Made by a program: the position numbers and the translations under genes
Notes under the pieces: model-generated
Database searches by the model: none
What the model saw: the letters and a program-made list of their open reading frames with translations, nothing else
Told to the model about the DNA's origin: nothing
NCBI GenBank assembly: GCA_963842955.1
Contig: CAWJIJ010000001.1
Span: 1-64,000 of the forward strand
Direction of reading: 5' to 3'
Source: JARFQW01 sp963842955
GTDB lineage: Bacteria; Pseudomonadota; Gammaproteobacteria; Steroidobacterales; XN24
DNA: 64,000 nucleotides
Shown: piece by piece, positions 53,356-61,854 of the stretch
Position numbering within the stretch: the first letter of the stretch is position 1
Layout of the letters: every line of letters starts with the position of its first letter

Positions 53356-53955
53356 ATGACCTTATTTTCCAATCCAACGGATCCTCACAGTCACCGAACC
53401 CGCCTCGTGCTGGCGGAAAAGGGCATCAACGTGGACGTCATTGACGTCCACGGGGCGGATCTCCCCGAGGACCTCATGGACCTCAATCCATACAACACCG
53501 TGCCTACGCTTGTAGACAGGGATCTTGTTCTCTATGACTCAAGGGTGATCATGGAGTACCTGGATGAGCGCTTTCCCCACCCGCCGCTCATGCCCGTGGA
53601 CCCCGTGACACGGGCCCAGTTTCGCCTTGCCCTGTACCGGATCGAAAAGGACTGGTACGCCACCGCCGAGGAAATCGCGTCGGGGGAGAAGCGGGCCGCC
53701 AACAAGGCCCGGAAGATCCTCCGGGAGAGCATCCTCTCCAGCGCCGAGCTGTTCACGGCCAAGCCGTTTTTCCTGAGCGATGAATTTTCCCTCGTCGACT
53801 GCAGCATCGCGCCGATACTCTGGCGTCTGCCGCACTTCGATGTGGACCTGCCACCCGATCAGGGGAAGCCGGTAATCGAGTACGCTCACCGGGTTTTCTC
53901 GCGGCCCTCCTTCCAGGCGAGCCTCACCGAGCTCGAACAGGAGATGCGGGCCTGA
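53356..53955 (+). CDS. sspA: Stringent starvation protein A
   Basis: A 199-residue GST-fold RNA polymerase-associated protein. The thioredoxin-like half starts MTLFSNPTDPHSHRTRLVLAE and has NPYNTVPTLVDRDLVLYDS, quoted in parts here as PHSHRTRLVLAE and YNTVPTLVDRDL. The helical half has DEFSLVDCSIAPILWRLP. The PHxHR segment replaces the catalytic residue of true GSTs. The gene follows petABC and precedes sspB, a conserved arrangement. Confidence 0.95.
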   Translation: MTLFSNPTDPHSHRTRLVLAEKGINVDVIDVHGADLPEDLMDLNPYNTVPTLVDRDLVLYDSRVIMEYLDERFPHPPLMPVDPVTRAQFRLALYRIEKDWYATAEEIASGEKRAANKARKILRESILSSAELFTAKPFFLSDEFSLVDCSIAPILWRLPHFDVDLPPDQGKPVIEYAHRVFSRPSFQASLTELEQEMRA

Positions 53956-53974
53956 CGGTCCGCGCAAGACCCGC

Positions 53975-54376
53975 GTGAGCCCGGCGGCGGTGCCTCGTCA
54001 GCCGTATCTCCTTCGTGCCATGTACGAGTGGATGTGCGACTCCGGCCACACGCCCCACATCGTCGTGGATGCGTCGTTTCCCGAGGTCGAGGTACCGGCT
54101 GACTATGTGCAGGATGGCCGGATTGTGCTGAATGTGGGGCCGGCTGCCGTGCGCGCGCTCGATCTTGGCAATGACTGGCTGAGCTTCGAGGCGCGTTTTT
54201 CCGGCAGTCCGATGATCGTCCGCGTGCCCATGCCCTCGGTTCTCGGGATCTACGCCCGGGAGACGGGTGAGGGAATGATATTCACCGAGACCGGCGATCC
54301 CGAGCCGAGCCCGGACGATTCCGGTGAGGGCGAGGGCGGCGAACGCAAGCGTTCGCACCTCAAGGTGGTGAAGTAA
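53975..54376 (+). CDS. sspB: ClpXP protease specificity-enhancing factor SspB
   Basis: Adaptor delivering ssrA-tagged proteins to ClpXP; 133 residues. The substrate-binding domain has QPYLLRAMYEWMCDSGHTPHI and VLNVGPAAVRALDLGNDWLSFEARF, quoted in parts: RAMYEWMCDSGHTPHI, NVGPAAVRALDLGNDWL. A flexible acidic linker follows, then the ClpX-docking tail HLKVVK. The GTG at 53975 is the only reasonable start. The 3' end overlaps the convergent FAD oxidase by 17 bases. Confidence 0.93.
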   Translation: MSPAAVPRQPYLLRAMYEWMCDSGHTPHIVVDASFPEVEVPADYVQDGRIVLNVGPAAVRALDLGNDWLSFEARFSGSPMIVRVPMPSVLGIYARETGEGMIFTETGDPEPSPDDSGEGEGGERKRSHLKVVK

Positions 54377-55763
54377 GCTCGGGCAGGCCCTTGCCCGGGT
54401 TCAGAATCCCCGCGGGATCGAACACGGCCTTGATGCCCCGCATCAGATCCATCACTTCCGGCGACAGCTCCAGGCCCACATAGTCCCGCTTTACCAGTCC
54501 GATCCCGTGTTCGCCGGACAGGGTGCCGTCGAGCTCCAGAACGGTCGCGAAAATCTCGGCCAGGCAGGCTTCCATGCGTTTGCGCTCCGCGGGGGCCGAG
54601 GTGTCGCCCAGGAGGTTGACATGGATGTTGCCGTTGCCGGCATGGCCGAAGCAGACGATGTTCACCTCGTGTTTCCGACCCAGTTCATCCAGCGTGGCGA
54701 TAAACCGGCCCATCGCGGCTACCGGGACCACGACGTCCTCGTTGATCTTGCCGGGCGCAACGCCCCGCAGGGCCGGGGACAAGCCCTTGCGGGCTTCCCA
54801 CAACTGTTTTGCCTCGTCATCGCCGGTCGCGGTGCGGATTTCTATCAGGCCCTCGCCCTCGGCGGCCCGCGCAATGGCGGCAGCGGACTCGCCCACCGTG
54901 GCCCGGGTGCCATCGGCTTCCATCAGGAGCACGCTGCCCGCCCCCGGGGGCAGGATGCCGGGTCGATGGGCCTCCGCGAGGGTGGCGGCCTTGCCGTCCA
55001 TGAATTCAAGAACCCTGGGCGTCGCCGGCTGGCCCATAATCCGCGAGACCGCCTGGGCGGCTGCCTCCATGTCCGCGTAGACCGCGCGCAGCGTCGTGAC
55101 GGCCTCCGGCAAAGGGGTGAGCTTCAGCGTCGCCTCCAGGATCACCGCCAGCGTCCCTTCGGCGCCGATGAGTAGCCGCGTCAGGTCATAGCCAACCACA
55201 CCCTTGGTCGTATAGCAGCCGATGCGCACCACTTTGCCGGTGCCGGTAACCACGGTCAGACCCAGCGTATTGTCCCGTGGCGTGCCGTACTTGACCGCCC
55301 GCGGGCCTGCGGAATTGCAGCCGAGGTTTCCCCCGATCGTGCAGTATTCGGCCGACGTCGGGTCCGGTGGCCAGAAGAATCCCGCCTCACCGGCGGCGCG
55401 CTGCAGGGCCGCGTTGGTCACGCCGGGCTGCACGACGGCCACGCGGTTCGGGGCGTCGATGCGCACGATGCGATCCATGCGCTCCGTTGACAGCACGAGG
55501 CTGCCATCCGCCGGCACGGCGGCCCCGGCGGTGCCGGTACCGCGCCCGCGTACGGTCAGCGGCGTGTTGGATGCGTAGCAGGCGGCTACCACCGCGGCAG
55601 CCTGTTCTGCGTCCGAGGGCAGGGCCACGCCGATGGGCTGCCCCTGGCGCCGGCTGTTGTCATACCCGTAGGCCCAGCAGTCGGCGGCGTCCGTCAGCAG
55701 TTCGTCCGGGCGGAGGATACGGGCCAGGGGGGCAAGCACCTGCGATGAGCGTTGGTCAGTCAT
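54360..55763 (-). CDS. FAD-linked oxidase (D-lactate dehydrogenase / GlcD type)
   Basis: A 467-residue VAO-family flavoprotein with an N-terminal FAD-binding domain (LTVRGRGTGTAGAAVP; DPTSAEYCTIGGNLGCNSAG; LIGAEGTLAVILEATLKL) and a C-terminal oxidase domain (GKINEDVVVP, FGHAGNGNIHVN, GTLSGEHGIGLVKRDY). It oxidises a 2-hydroxy acid such as D-lactate, glycolate or D-2-hydroxyglutarate; the substrate is undecided. No glcE or glcF gene adjoins it. ATG at 55763. It overlaps the SIS gene by 8 bases and so may share its transcript. Confidence 0.88.
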   Translation of the reverse strand: MTDQRSSQVLAPLARILRPDELLTDAADCWAYGYDNSRRQGQPIGVALPSDAEQAAAVVAACYASNTPLTVRGRGTGTAGAAVPADGSLVLSTERMDRIVRIDAPNRVAVVQPGVTNAALQRAAGEAGFFWPPDPTSAEYCTIGGNLGCNSAGPRAVKYGTPRDNTLGLTVVTGTGKVVRIGCYTTKGVVGYDLTRLLIGAEGTLAVILEATLKLTPLPEAVTTLRAVYADMEAAAQAVSRIMGQPATPRVLEFMDGKAATLAEAHRPGILPPGAGSVLLMEADGTRATVGESAAAIARAAEGEGLIEIRTATGDDEAKQLWEARKGLSPALRGVAPGKINEDVVVPVAAMGRFIATLDELGRKHEVNIVCFGHAGNGNIHVNLLGDTSAPAERKRMEACLAEIFATVLELDGTLSGEHGIGLVKRDYVGLELSPEVMDLMRGIKAVFDPAGILNPGKGLPELTSPP

Positions 55764-56349
55764 CGATTCCGAGCAGTTCCCGGTCCACGAGGTCGCACAG
55801 GCAGTGCACCACGAGGATATGTACTTCCTGGATACGTGCAGTGCGATTTGCGGGGACGCGAATCTCCACATCCTCCGGTCGCAGGCGTTGTGCCAGGCTG
55901 CCCCCGTCGCGGCCGGTCAGCGCCACCGTCCACAGGCCCCGCTCGATCGCCGCGTCCACTGCCCGATTGACGTTTTCCGATCCCCCGGACGTCGATATGG
56001 CAAGCAGAACGTCACCCGGTTGCCCGAGGGCTCGAACCTGTTTCGCAAAAATGTCCTCGTACGCGTAGTCGTTGGCAATGGAGGTCAGCGTCGAGCTGTC
56101 GGTTGTGAGGGCAATAGCCGGCAATCCCGGCCGTTCCATTTCGAAGCGGTTGAGCATCTCCGCGGAGAAGTGCTGGGCGTCGCCGGCGGAGCCGCCATTG
56201 CCGCAGGCCATGATCTTGCCGTTGTTGAGCAGGCTGCGGGACATGAGCCTGGCGGCCTTCTCGATGGGGGCGGCGAGCGCTTCGCTCGCCGCTTTCTGCG
56301 TTGCGATAGCTTCCTCGAAGTGCGATCGGATCCTGGCTTCTGCGCTCAT
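55756..56349 (-). CDS. diaA: SIS-domain protein DiaA (phosphoheptose isomerase family)
   Basis: A 197-residue SIS protein. CGNGGSAGDAQHFSAEMLNRFE and ISTSGGSENVNRAVDAA are the sugar-phosphate loops of the GmhA/DiaA family, quoted in parts as CGNGGSAGDAQHFSAE and ISTSGGSENVN. Sequence alone fits GmhA as well. The order diaA-yraN-lpoA facing rsmI is that of E. coli yraO-yraN-lpoA/rsmI, so I favour DiaA, the DnaA-binding initiation factor. ATG at 56349, 27 bases after yraN. Confidence 0.85.
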   Translation of the reverse strand: MSAEARIRSHFEEAIATQKAASEALAAPIEKAARLMSRSLLNNGKIMACGNGGSAGDAQHFSAEMLNRFEMERPGLPAIALTTDSSTLTSIANDYAYEDIFAKQVRALGQPGDVLLAISTSGGSENVNRAVDAAIERGLWTVALTGRDGGSLAQRLRPEDVEIRVPANRTARIQEVHILVVHCLCDLVDRELLGIDD

Positions 56350-56376
56350 TGGGTTCCCCGTTGGCTTTCCGTGTCG

Positions 56377-56745
56377 CTACCAGCTTCCATCTGGCGCGAA
56401 CGCATCCTGTATCCACGTAATCTCATTGTTATTGCCGCGCGCGTGAATTGCCACCACGTCGAAACGGGCAGGCCGATCCGCAAGGTCTTCGTGGCGGGCG
56501 AGATACCCGCCAGCCGCCCGGGCGAGGCGGCGGCGCTTGGCGGTGGAAACCGACTCGTCGGCTGCGACCAGGCCATCTTCGCGCCGGAGGCGAACCTCTA
56601 CGAATACCAGGGTCTCCCCGTCCGCCATGACGAGATCGAGTTCGCCGACCCGCAGGGTGACGTTGCGGTCCAGGAGCGTGAGTCCGCGCCGCTGAAGGAA
56701 CTGGGCCGCGCGGTCCTCCCCACGGTCGCCGGCCGCCCTGCTCAT
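56377..56745 (-). CDS. yraN: YraN family protein (UPF0102 endonuclease-like)
   Basis: A 122-residue PD-(D/E)XK nuclease-fold protein. The nuclease core is visible: GLTLLDRNVTLRVGELDLVM (Glu-x-Asp), VFVEVRLRR (usual ExK is present as E-V-R) and KRRRLARAAGGYL. The usual VEVK Lys is Arg here, a change worth noting. Function is unproven; a role in DNA processing is proposed for the family. ATG at 56745 overlaps the lpoA stop by 4 bases. Confidence 0.88.
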   Translation of the reverse strand: MSRAAGDRGEDRAAQFLQRRGLTLLDRNVTLRVGELDLVMADGETLVFVEVRLRREDGLVAADESVSTAKRRRLARAAGGYLARHEDLADRPARFDVVAIHARGNNNEITWIQDAFAPDGSW

Positions 56746-58647
56746 TCCGCGTAGTCGCCGTCCCCCGCGGTTCCTGTCAGCGGTGTCGGTGGCAGTAGCA
56801 CGGGATCGCCGTCCTGGAAGCGGGCCCATGGAAGCCGGCGGTGATACACCCCCTGCGGGGTCATGACCAGCTGGCCGGTAGCCCCGGGGAAGCCGTTTTC
56901 GGGCGTGCCGGCACCGGCGTAGGCCAGGGGGGCGAGACGATAGGCGTCATAGCCCAACGCATAGAGACGCAGCCCCCGGTCGGCTTTGCCCGGCCAGGCT
57001 TCGCGCAGGTCGGCAATAAGCGCCGCGGAGTTTGCGTCGGGGTTCACGGCCCAGGGGATGTCGTCGAACATCACGCCGTTGAGATCCGCGTTGCGGTCGC
57101 TGCCGGGTTCATAAATGGAGGACGTAGCGTAAACGGGGAGATCGGACGCGCGATGGAACTTGAGCTGCGGCCGCAGCAGCCTGCCCTGGGCGGGGTTGGC
57201 AGCGACAAAGGCAAAGGTCGCGTCCCCGCGTCGCCGTGGTTCGAAACCAAGCTCTGTTCCGAGCGTGCTCTGAAGCGACTTGTGCCGGCCCTCGCTCTCG
57301 TCCAGCAGGAGAGACCGGCGAATGGGGCTGGAATAGTCCTGGCCGCTGCTGTCAAAAACCCCGGTCGCGGCCACGCGCCCGCCGCCGGCCTCGAATGCCT
57401 GGGTAAATGCCTGGCCGACCCGTCGGCCCCAGGCCGTGTCGGGGCGCAAGACGATGCCGACCAGATGTCCCTCGGACAGGGTCCGCCTGGCGGCCTCCTC
57501 TGCCTCGTCTTCCGGCGAGATGGATAGCTGGTAGAGCCCCGGAGGCGCCATTTGCGCGTCGTCCATCCGATTGAGGGCGAGGGTGGTTACCCGAGTGACC
57601 TCGGCGGTCGCGATGGCGGAGAGTTCGTCCTTGGTCAGGGGGCCGACCACGATATCGGCCCCTTCCAGCACGGCGCGCTCGTATGCGGGCACGGGGCCTT
57701 CGTCGGCGGTATCGTAGATCCGGATGACCGGACGGTCCGATTCCTGGGTGTTCTCCAGGTAGGCCGCGAGGAATCCGTCGCGAACTGCTGAGCCGGCACC
57801 CGCCAGACGGCCAGTCAGGGGGAGGGCGAGGGCAACCTGCTGCGGCGCGTCCAGCGCCGCCCGGGCGCTTTCGAGCATTCCGCCCAGCACGGTGGCATTC
57901 GCGGGGTGGGCGGGATAGCGCCGTTGCCAGTCGAGGAGCCGGGCCTTCGAGACCGCGGCGTCGCCTCCCGCCTGGATCGCCGCCAGCTCCAGCCAGCCGC
58001 GCACGATGGAATCGGCCCCGGCCGATGCTTCGAAGCTGGCGCCCGCGGCGGCACGGCGCTGGAGCTGTTGCCATAGTTCCTGACGGCTCGCGGTGATGGC
58101 GTCCGGTCCAGCGAGGTAGCGCTCGCGGGTGACCATGGCGCCCACCGCCGCCTCGTCCTGGCCGATGAAAAACAGGGCGTCGGCCCGTACTTTCCACCAG
58201 TCCCCGGCCAGGGAGCCCTGGGCATCCAGGGACTCCAGCTCGTTGAGCGCCCCTTCCGCATCGCCGGAGGCGAGCATCAGGCGGCGCATCCGCCAGATTG
58301 GCGCGTTCCAGCGCCGTACCCGAGAGCCCGGGCCGGGCCCGATTGATGCGGTCCCTGCCGCGGCCCACGTCGCCGGCGTTCAGGTATGCGAGCCCGGCAT
58401 TGAGCCGATACTCCGATGCCCGCGCGCCGTCGGAGCGGTCGGCGGCGTCATCCCAGCTGAGAGCCGCCTGGAGCCAGTCTCCCTGTTGCTCGAAGGTCCG
58501 CGCTTCCTGCGCGCGCCGCTCAGCCGCGCCGGAGTCCAGCGGAATGGTTTCGCAGGCGGTGGCCAGCGCGCCGAGGAGGACGATCGCGAAGATTCGCGAG
58601 AATGAAAGACCGAAAGACCGGGCTGTCTGCCGGCCGGCAGATTGCAT
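56742..58647 (-). CDS. lpoA: Penicillin-binding protein activator LpoA (frame broken by one extra base)
   Basis: Outer-membrane lipoprotein that activates PBP1a, about 634 residues after repair. The lipobox is LLGALATAC (Cys32). A TPR-like N-terminal domain spans about residues 40-250. The C-terminal periplasmic-binding fold starts near VALALPLTGRLAGAGSAVRDGFLAAY, quoted as LPLTGRLAGAGSAVRDGF, with VVGPLTKDELSAIA. The frame breaks at about 58288-58294; removing one base gives RMRRLMLASGDAEG and continuity. The span of 1906 bases is one over a multiple of three. ATG at 58647. It is divergent from rsmI and upstream of yraN. Confidence 0.88.
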
Positions 58648-58714
58648 CACTGGCTTCTCCGTTGCACGATGAAGGCCGCTGCCGGAGCACGCGGCCTGAC
58701 CTGGCGGGATTATA

Positions 58715-59566
58715 GTGTCTATCACTTCGGGCAAACTGTTCCTGGTCGCCACGCCCATCGGGAACCTTGAGGATCTCACTCTGCGGGCCCGCCGTACACT
58801 GGCCGAATCTGATCTTGTGCTTTGCGAAGACACCCGGGTGGCGCGCCGCCTGCTCGCTGCGTCCGGCCTGCAGGCGCGCATGCGTTCGCTGCACGAACAC
58901 AACGAGCAGGACCGGGCGGCCGCAGTCATGGAGGCGCTCGCGGCCGGCGAGCAGGTGGCGCTCATCCCGGATGCCGGTACGCCGCTGATCAGCGATCCGG
59001 GCTACAGGGTGGTCCAGGCGGCTGCCGAGCAGGGCTACTCGATCGTGCCCGTACCCGGGGCCTGCGCCGCCATAGCGGCTCTCTGCGCGGCGGGCTTGCC
59101 AACTGACCGGTTCGTTTTCGAGGGATTTCTGCCCGCCAGGGCGGCGGCGCGGCGAAGCAGGCTGGAGGAACTGGCCGGCGAGCCGCGCACGCTGGTTTTC
59201 TATGAAAGCGCCCGTCGCCTGGCGGAAACGCTTGCCGATTGCGCGGCCGCGTTCGGGGGCGACCGGCCTGCCGTCGTGGCGCGCGAAATGACCAAGGTGC
59301 ACGAAGAATTCGTCCGCGGGTCGCTGGACGAGGTGGCCGCGGAGTTTGCCGCTCGCGGCGCGCCGCCGAAAGGCGAGATTGTGCTGATCGCCGGAGGTGC
59401 CGCGCCCCGGCCCGCCGGGGACGATGCGATCCGGGCGGTTCTCCGGCCCTTGCTCAAGGAGCTCCCGAAGAGCCAGGCGGTTCGTCTCGCGGCCCGTATC
59501 TGTGACGCCGACCGGCGCTATGTCTACGGCCTGGCGCTGGCCGAGGACGATGCCGCGGATTCCTAG
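58715..59566 (+). CDS. rsmI: 16S rRNA (cytidine(1402)-2'-O)-methyltransferase
   Basis: Tetrapyrrole-methylase-fold enzyme of 283 residues that 2'-O-methylates C1402 in 16S rRNA. KLFLVATPIGNLEDLTLRA, LCEDTRVARRLL, IPDAGTPLISDPGYRVV and VPVPGACAAIAAL are diagnostic, followed by GFLPARAAARR. The GTG at 58715 is the first usable start after lpoA. In many gammaproteobacteria it precedes rnpB, as here. Confidence 0.94.
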   Translation: MSITSGKLFLVATPIGNLEDLTLRARRTLAESDLVLCEDTRVARRLLAASGLQARMRSLHEHNEQDRAAAVMEALAAGEQVALIPDAGTPLISDPGYRVVQAAAEQGYSIVPVPGACAAIAALCAAGLPTDRFVFEGFLPARAAARRSRLEELAGEPRTLVFYESARRLAETLADCAAAFGGDRPAVVAREMTKVHEEFVRGSLDEVAAEFAARGAPPKGEIVLIAGGAAPRPAGDDAIRAVLRPLLKELPKSQAVRLAARICDADRRYVYGLALAEDDAADS

Positions 59567-59582
59567 GTGGCATAATGGACCG

Positions 59583-59955
59583 TGCGGGAGTCGGCCGGGC
59601 AACCGCTGTGGGCCCAAGGGCCCGTGGAGGAAAGTCCGGGCTCCACAGGGCAGGGTGCCAGGTAACGCCTGGGGGGCGAGAGCCTACGGAAAGTGCCACA
59701 GAGAACAGACCGCCCAAGCGCTTCGGCGCCGGCAAGGGTGAAACGGTGCGGTAAGAGCGCACCGCGCGGGTGGCAACACGCCGCGGCACGGTAAACCCCA
59801 CCTGGAGCAAGACCAAATAGGGGAACGCCCGGCCTGACGGCCGAAACGCGCGGCCCGCGCGAGTTCCCGGGTAGGTTGCATGAGGCGTACGGCGACGTGC
59901 GTCCCAGATGAATGGTTGTCCTCGACAGAACCCGGCTTACAGGCCGACTCCCGTC
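59583..59955 (+). ncRNA. rnpB: RNase P RNA, bacterial class A
   Basis: Catalytic RNA that cuts the tRNA 5' leader. Stem P1 pairs GGGAGTCGGCC (59586-59596) with GGCCGACTCCC (59942-59952). The conserved core GAGGAAAGTCCGGGCTCC, the segment AGGGTGAAACGGTGCGGTAAGAGC (in parts AGGGTGAAACGGTG, GGTAAGAGCGCACC), ACCCGGCTTACAGGCC near the 3' end, and TAGGTTGCATGAGG are visible. About 370 bases, the usual size. GTCTTTTC follows the 3' end and may terminate it. It lies between rsmI and mraZ. Confidence 0.95.
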
Positions 59956-60093
59956 TTTTCCCCTCCCCCCACATTAAAGGGCTGGTCGAAGTACCCCCCT
60001 TAAGCGCCTGATTTCGCACTGCAATGATATACTGCCGTCTATCGAAAACGGCCGTAAGTTACTGTGCTGCAAGCAGAAACTTATGAAAAATCG

Positions 60094-60122
60094 TTGACCT
60101 GCCTGATTCCCGACCATATAGT
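60094..60122 (+). promoter_or_regulatory. Sigma-70-type promoter of the division cluster (mraZ)
   Basis: TTGACC (60094-60099) and TATAGT (60117-60122) are separated by the optimal 17 bases. Transcription would start at about 60129, just before the MraZ-box repeats, giving a leader of about 54 bases before the mraZ ATG. Confidence 0.75.
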
Positions 60123-60131
60123 GTCCTGAAG

Positions 60132-60165
60132 TGGGGCAAAGTGGGGAAAAATGGGAACAATGGTT
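60132..60165 (+). promoter_or_regulatory. MraZ-binding TGGGN repeats
   Basis: TGGGG at 60132 and 60142, and TGGGA at 60152, are spaced exactly 10 bases apart, with a degenerate TGGTT at 60161. TGGG motifs with 5-base gaps are the known MraZ operator in other bacteria. Here they lie just downstream of the predicted transcription start, consistent with autorepression of the mra/dcw operon. Confidence 0.85.
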
Positions 60166-60182
60166 CCCGTTCCGGTCATCAG

Positions 60183-60638
60183 ATGTTTCGCGGCGCAAGC
60201 AAAGTCACCCTCGATGCCAAGGGGCGCATGGCCATTCCCACGCGCTACCGTGGGCGGCTGGAGGATCGGTGTGACAACCAGCTTGTGGTTACCGTGGACC
60301 GGGATTACTGCCTCCTCGTTTATCCCCTGCCGGAATGGGAAGAGATTGAAAGGCGGCTGGTCCGCCTTCCGACGCTCGATCGCCAGGTCCGGCGGCTGCA
60401 ACGTCTGATGGTGGGTTACGCCACGGAAGTCGAACTGGACGGTCACGGCCGCATCCTGCTTTCCCGCGAACTCAGGGAGTTCGCGGGGCTGGATCGGCAG
60501 GCCATGCTGATCGGTCAGGGGAACCGGTTCGAGCTGTGGGACGAGACCCGCTGGACGGAGCGCCGCGACGCCTGGCTGGAAGAAGAATCGGCGGATGAGG
60601 GGGGACTCACCGCCGAACTCGAATCGCTCTCCTTCTAG
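60183..60638 (+). CDS. mraZ: Transcriptional regulator MraZ
   Basis: A 151-residue AbrB-like protein with two MraZ repeats, each with the DxxGR signature (VTLDAKGRMAIPTRYR and VELDGHGRILLSRELR). It represses the division cluster it heads. The ATG at 60183 gives the family start MFRGASKVTLDAKGR; upstream in-frame ATG codons lie in the operator. Twelve bases separate it from rsmH. Confidence 0.95.
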   Translation: MFRGASKVTLDAKGRMAIPTRYRGRLEDRCDNQLVVTVDRDYCLLVYPLPEWEEIERRLVRLPTLDRQVRRLQRLMVGYATEVELDGHGRILLSRELREFAGLDRQAMLIGQGNRFELWDETRWTERRDAWLEEESADEGGLTAELESLSF

Positions 60639-60649
60639 GGGCCGGGACC

Positions 60650-61576
60650 TTGTCAGTGCACAGGCCGGTGCTCCTCGAGGAGGTGCTGGAGGCTCTCGCC
60701 GTCGTGCCTGAAGGTCGCTACATCGACGCTACATTCGGGCGCGGAGGCCATGCCGCGGGGATCGTCGGCGCACTGGGCAAAAAGGGAATGTTGCTTGCAA
60801 TCGATCAGGATCCAGCGGCCGTGTCCGCCGCCCGCGAACGCTTCGGGAGCGACCCCCGGGTGATCGTGCGGCACGGCAATTTCGCCGATATGGACCGGCT
60901 GGCCGGCGAAGCGGGCCTGGACGGCGGGGTCCAGGGCGTCCTGATGGACGTGGGTGTGTCGTCCCCGCAGCTCGACGATCCCGAACGCGGTTTCAGCTTT
61001 CTTCGTGACGGTCCCCTGGACATGCGGATGGATCCCGGCGCCGGTCCGAGCGCGGCCGCGTGGCTGGCTGGCGCCGACGAACGGGAGCTGGCGGGGGTGA
61101 TTCGCCGTCTCGGGGAGGAGCGCTTCGCCCGGCGCATTGCCCGGGCCATTGTTGAGGCGCGGGCCGCGGCGCCCATCGAGACCACGGGGCGGCTGGCAGA
61201 GATCGTGGCGGCTGCCGTGCCCCGGCATGAGCCTGGCCGGCATCCTGCGACGCGAACGTTTCAGGCCATCCGGATTCACGTCAACCAGGAGCTGGAACGC
61301 CTGGAGGCGGGCCTGGAAGCGGCGGTGGAGGTGCTGGCGCCTGGCGGCCGGCTGGCCGTGATCAGTTTCCACTCACTGGAGGATCGGATCGCCAAGCGCT
61401 TCATACGGCGTGAGAGCGAGGTAGCCGAGCCCTGGCGGGGGCTGCCCGATATCCCCGTCGAAGCGCAGCCCCGGCTTGCGCGCAGGGGTCGCGCCATACG
61501 ACCGGGCCAGGCCGAGGTCGCCGACAACCCACGGGCTCGCAGCGCCATTCTACGGTCCGCGGAGCGCTTGCACTGA
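60650..61576 (+). CDS. rsmH: 16S rRNA (cytosine(1402)-N4)-methyltransferase
   Basis: N4-methylation of C1402 in 16S rRNA; 308 residues. It opens with HRPVLLEEVLEALAV. The SAM-binding motif is YIDATFGRGGHAAGI. Others are LMDVGVSSPQLDDPERGFSF, GPLDMRMD, TFQAIRIHVNQEL, and VISFHSLEDRIAKRF. The TTG at 60650 is the only start in position. It pairs functionally with RsmI, encoded 1.1 kb upstream, which modifies the same base. Confidence 0.95.
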   Translation: MSVHRPVLLEEVLEALAVVPEGRYIDATFGRGGHAAGIVGALGKKGMLLAIDQDPAAVSAARERFGSDPRVIVRHGNFADMDRLAGEAGLDGGVQGVLMDVGVSSPQLDDPERGFSFLRDGPLDMRMDPGAGPSAAAWLAGADERELAGVIRRLGEERFARRIARAIVEARAAAPIETTGRLAEIVAAAVPRHEPGRHPATRTFQAIRIHVNQELERLEAGLEAAVEVLAPGGRLAVISFHSLEDRIAKRFIRRESEVAEPWRGLPDIPVEAQPRLARRGRAIRPGQAEVADNPRARSAILRSAERLH

Positions 61577-61854
61577 TGCTGGCTTCCATGGGCAGATTCC
61601 TCGGTCTCGCGCTCCTGGTGGTTGCCGTGCTTGCCTCCTCGGTGGCCGCGATCTGGGCGCGCCACGAAGCCCGCAGCCTGTTCGCCGAGATCGAGGCCCT
61701 CAATGGACAGCGTGACGAGCTGAACATCGATTGGGGCCGTCTGCAGATCGAGCGCAGCACCTGGGCGACCCATGGCCGCGTCGAGAAAATGGCCCGCCAA
61801 CAGCTGGATATGCGCATCCCCGATCCCGACGGCGTGGAGATCCTGAAGCCATGA
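61576..61854 (+). CDS. ftsL: Cell division protein FtsL
   Basis: A 92-residue bitopic divisome protein with one N-terminal helix (LGLALLVVAVLASSVAAIWA) and a periplasmic leucine-zipper coiled coil (RSLFAEIEALNGQRDELNIDW). The terminal MARQQLDMRIPDPD is typical. It shares one base with the rsmH stop and overlaps ftsI by 4. Confidence 0.9.
   Translation: MLASMGRFLGLALLVVAVLASSVAAIWARHEARSLFAEIEALNGQRDELNIDWGRLQIERSTWATHGRVEKMARQQLDMRIPDPDGVEILKP

Noticed and set aside
6785..58647. Programmed +1 frameshifting as a shared regulatory system
   Set aside because: The seven sites share no common codon pair, stop codon or downstream structure, and each lies at a short run of identical bases, which fits sequencing insertions better.
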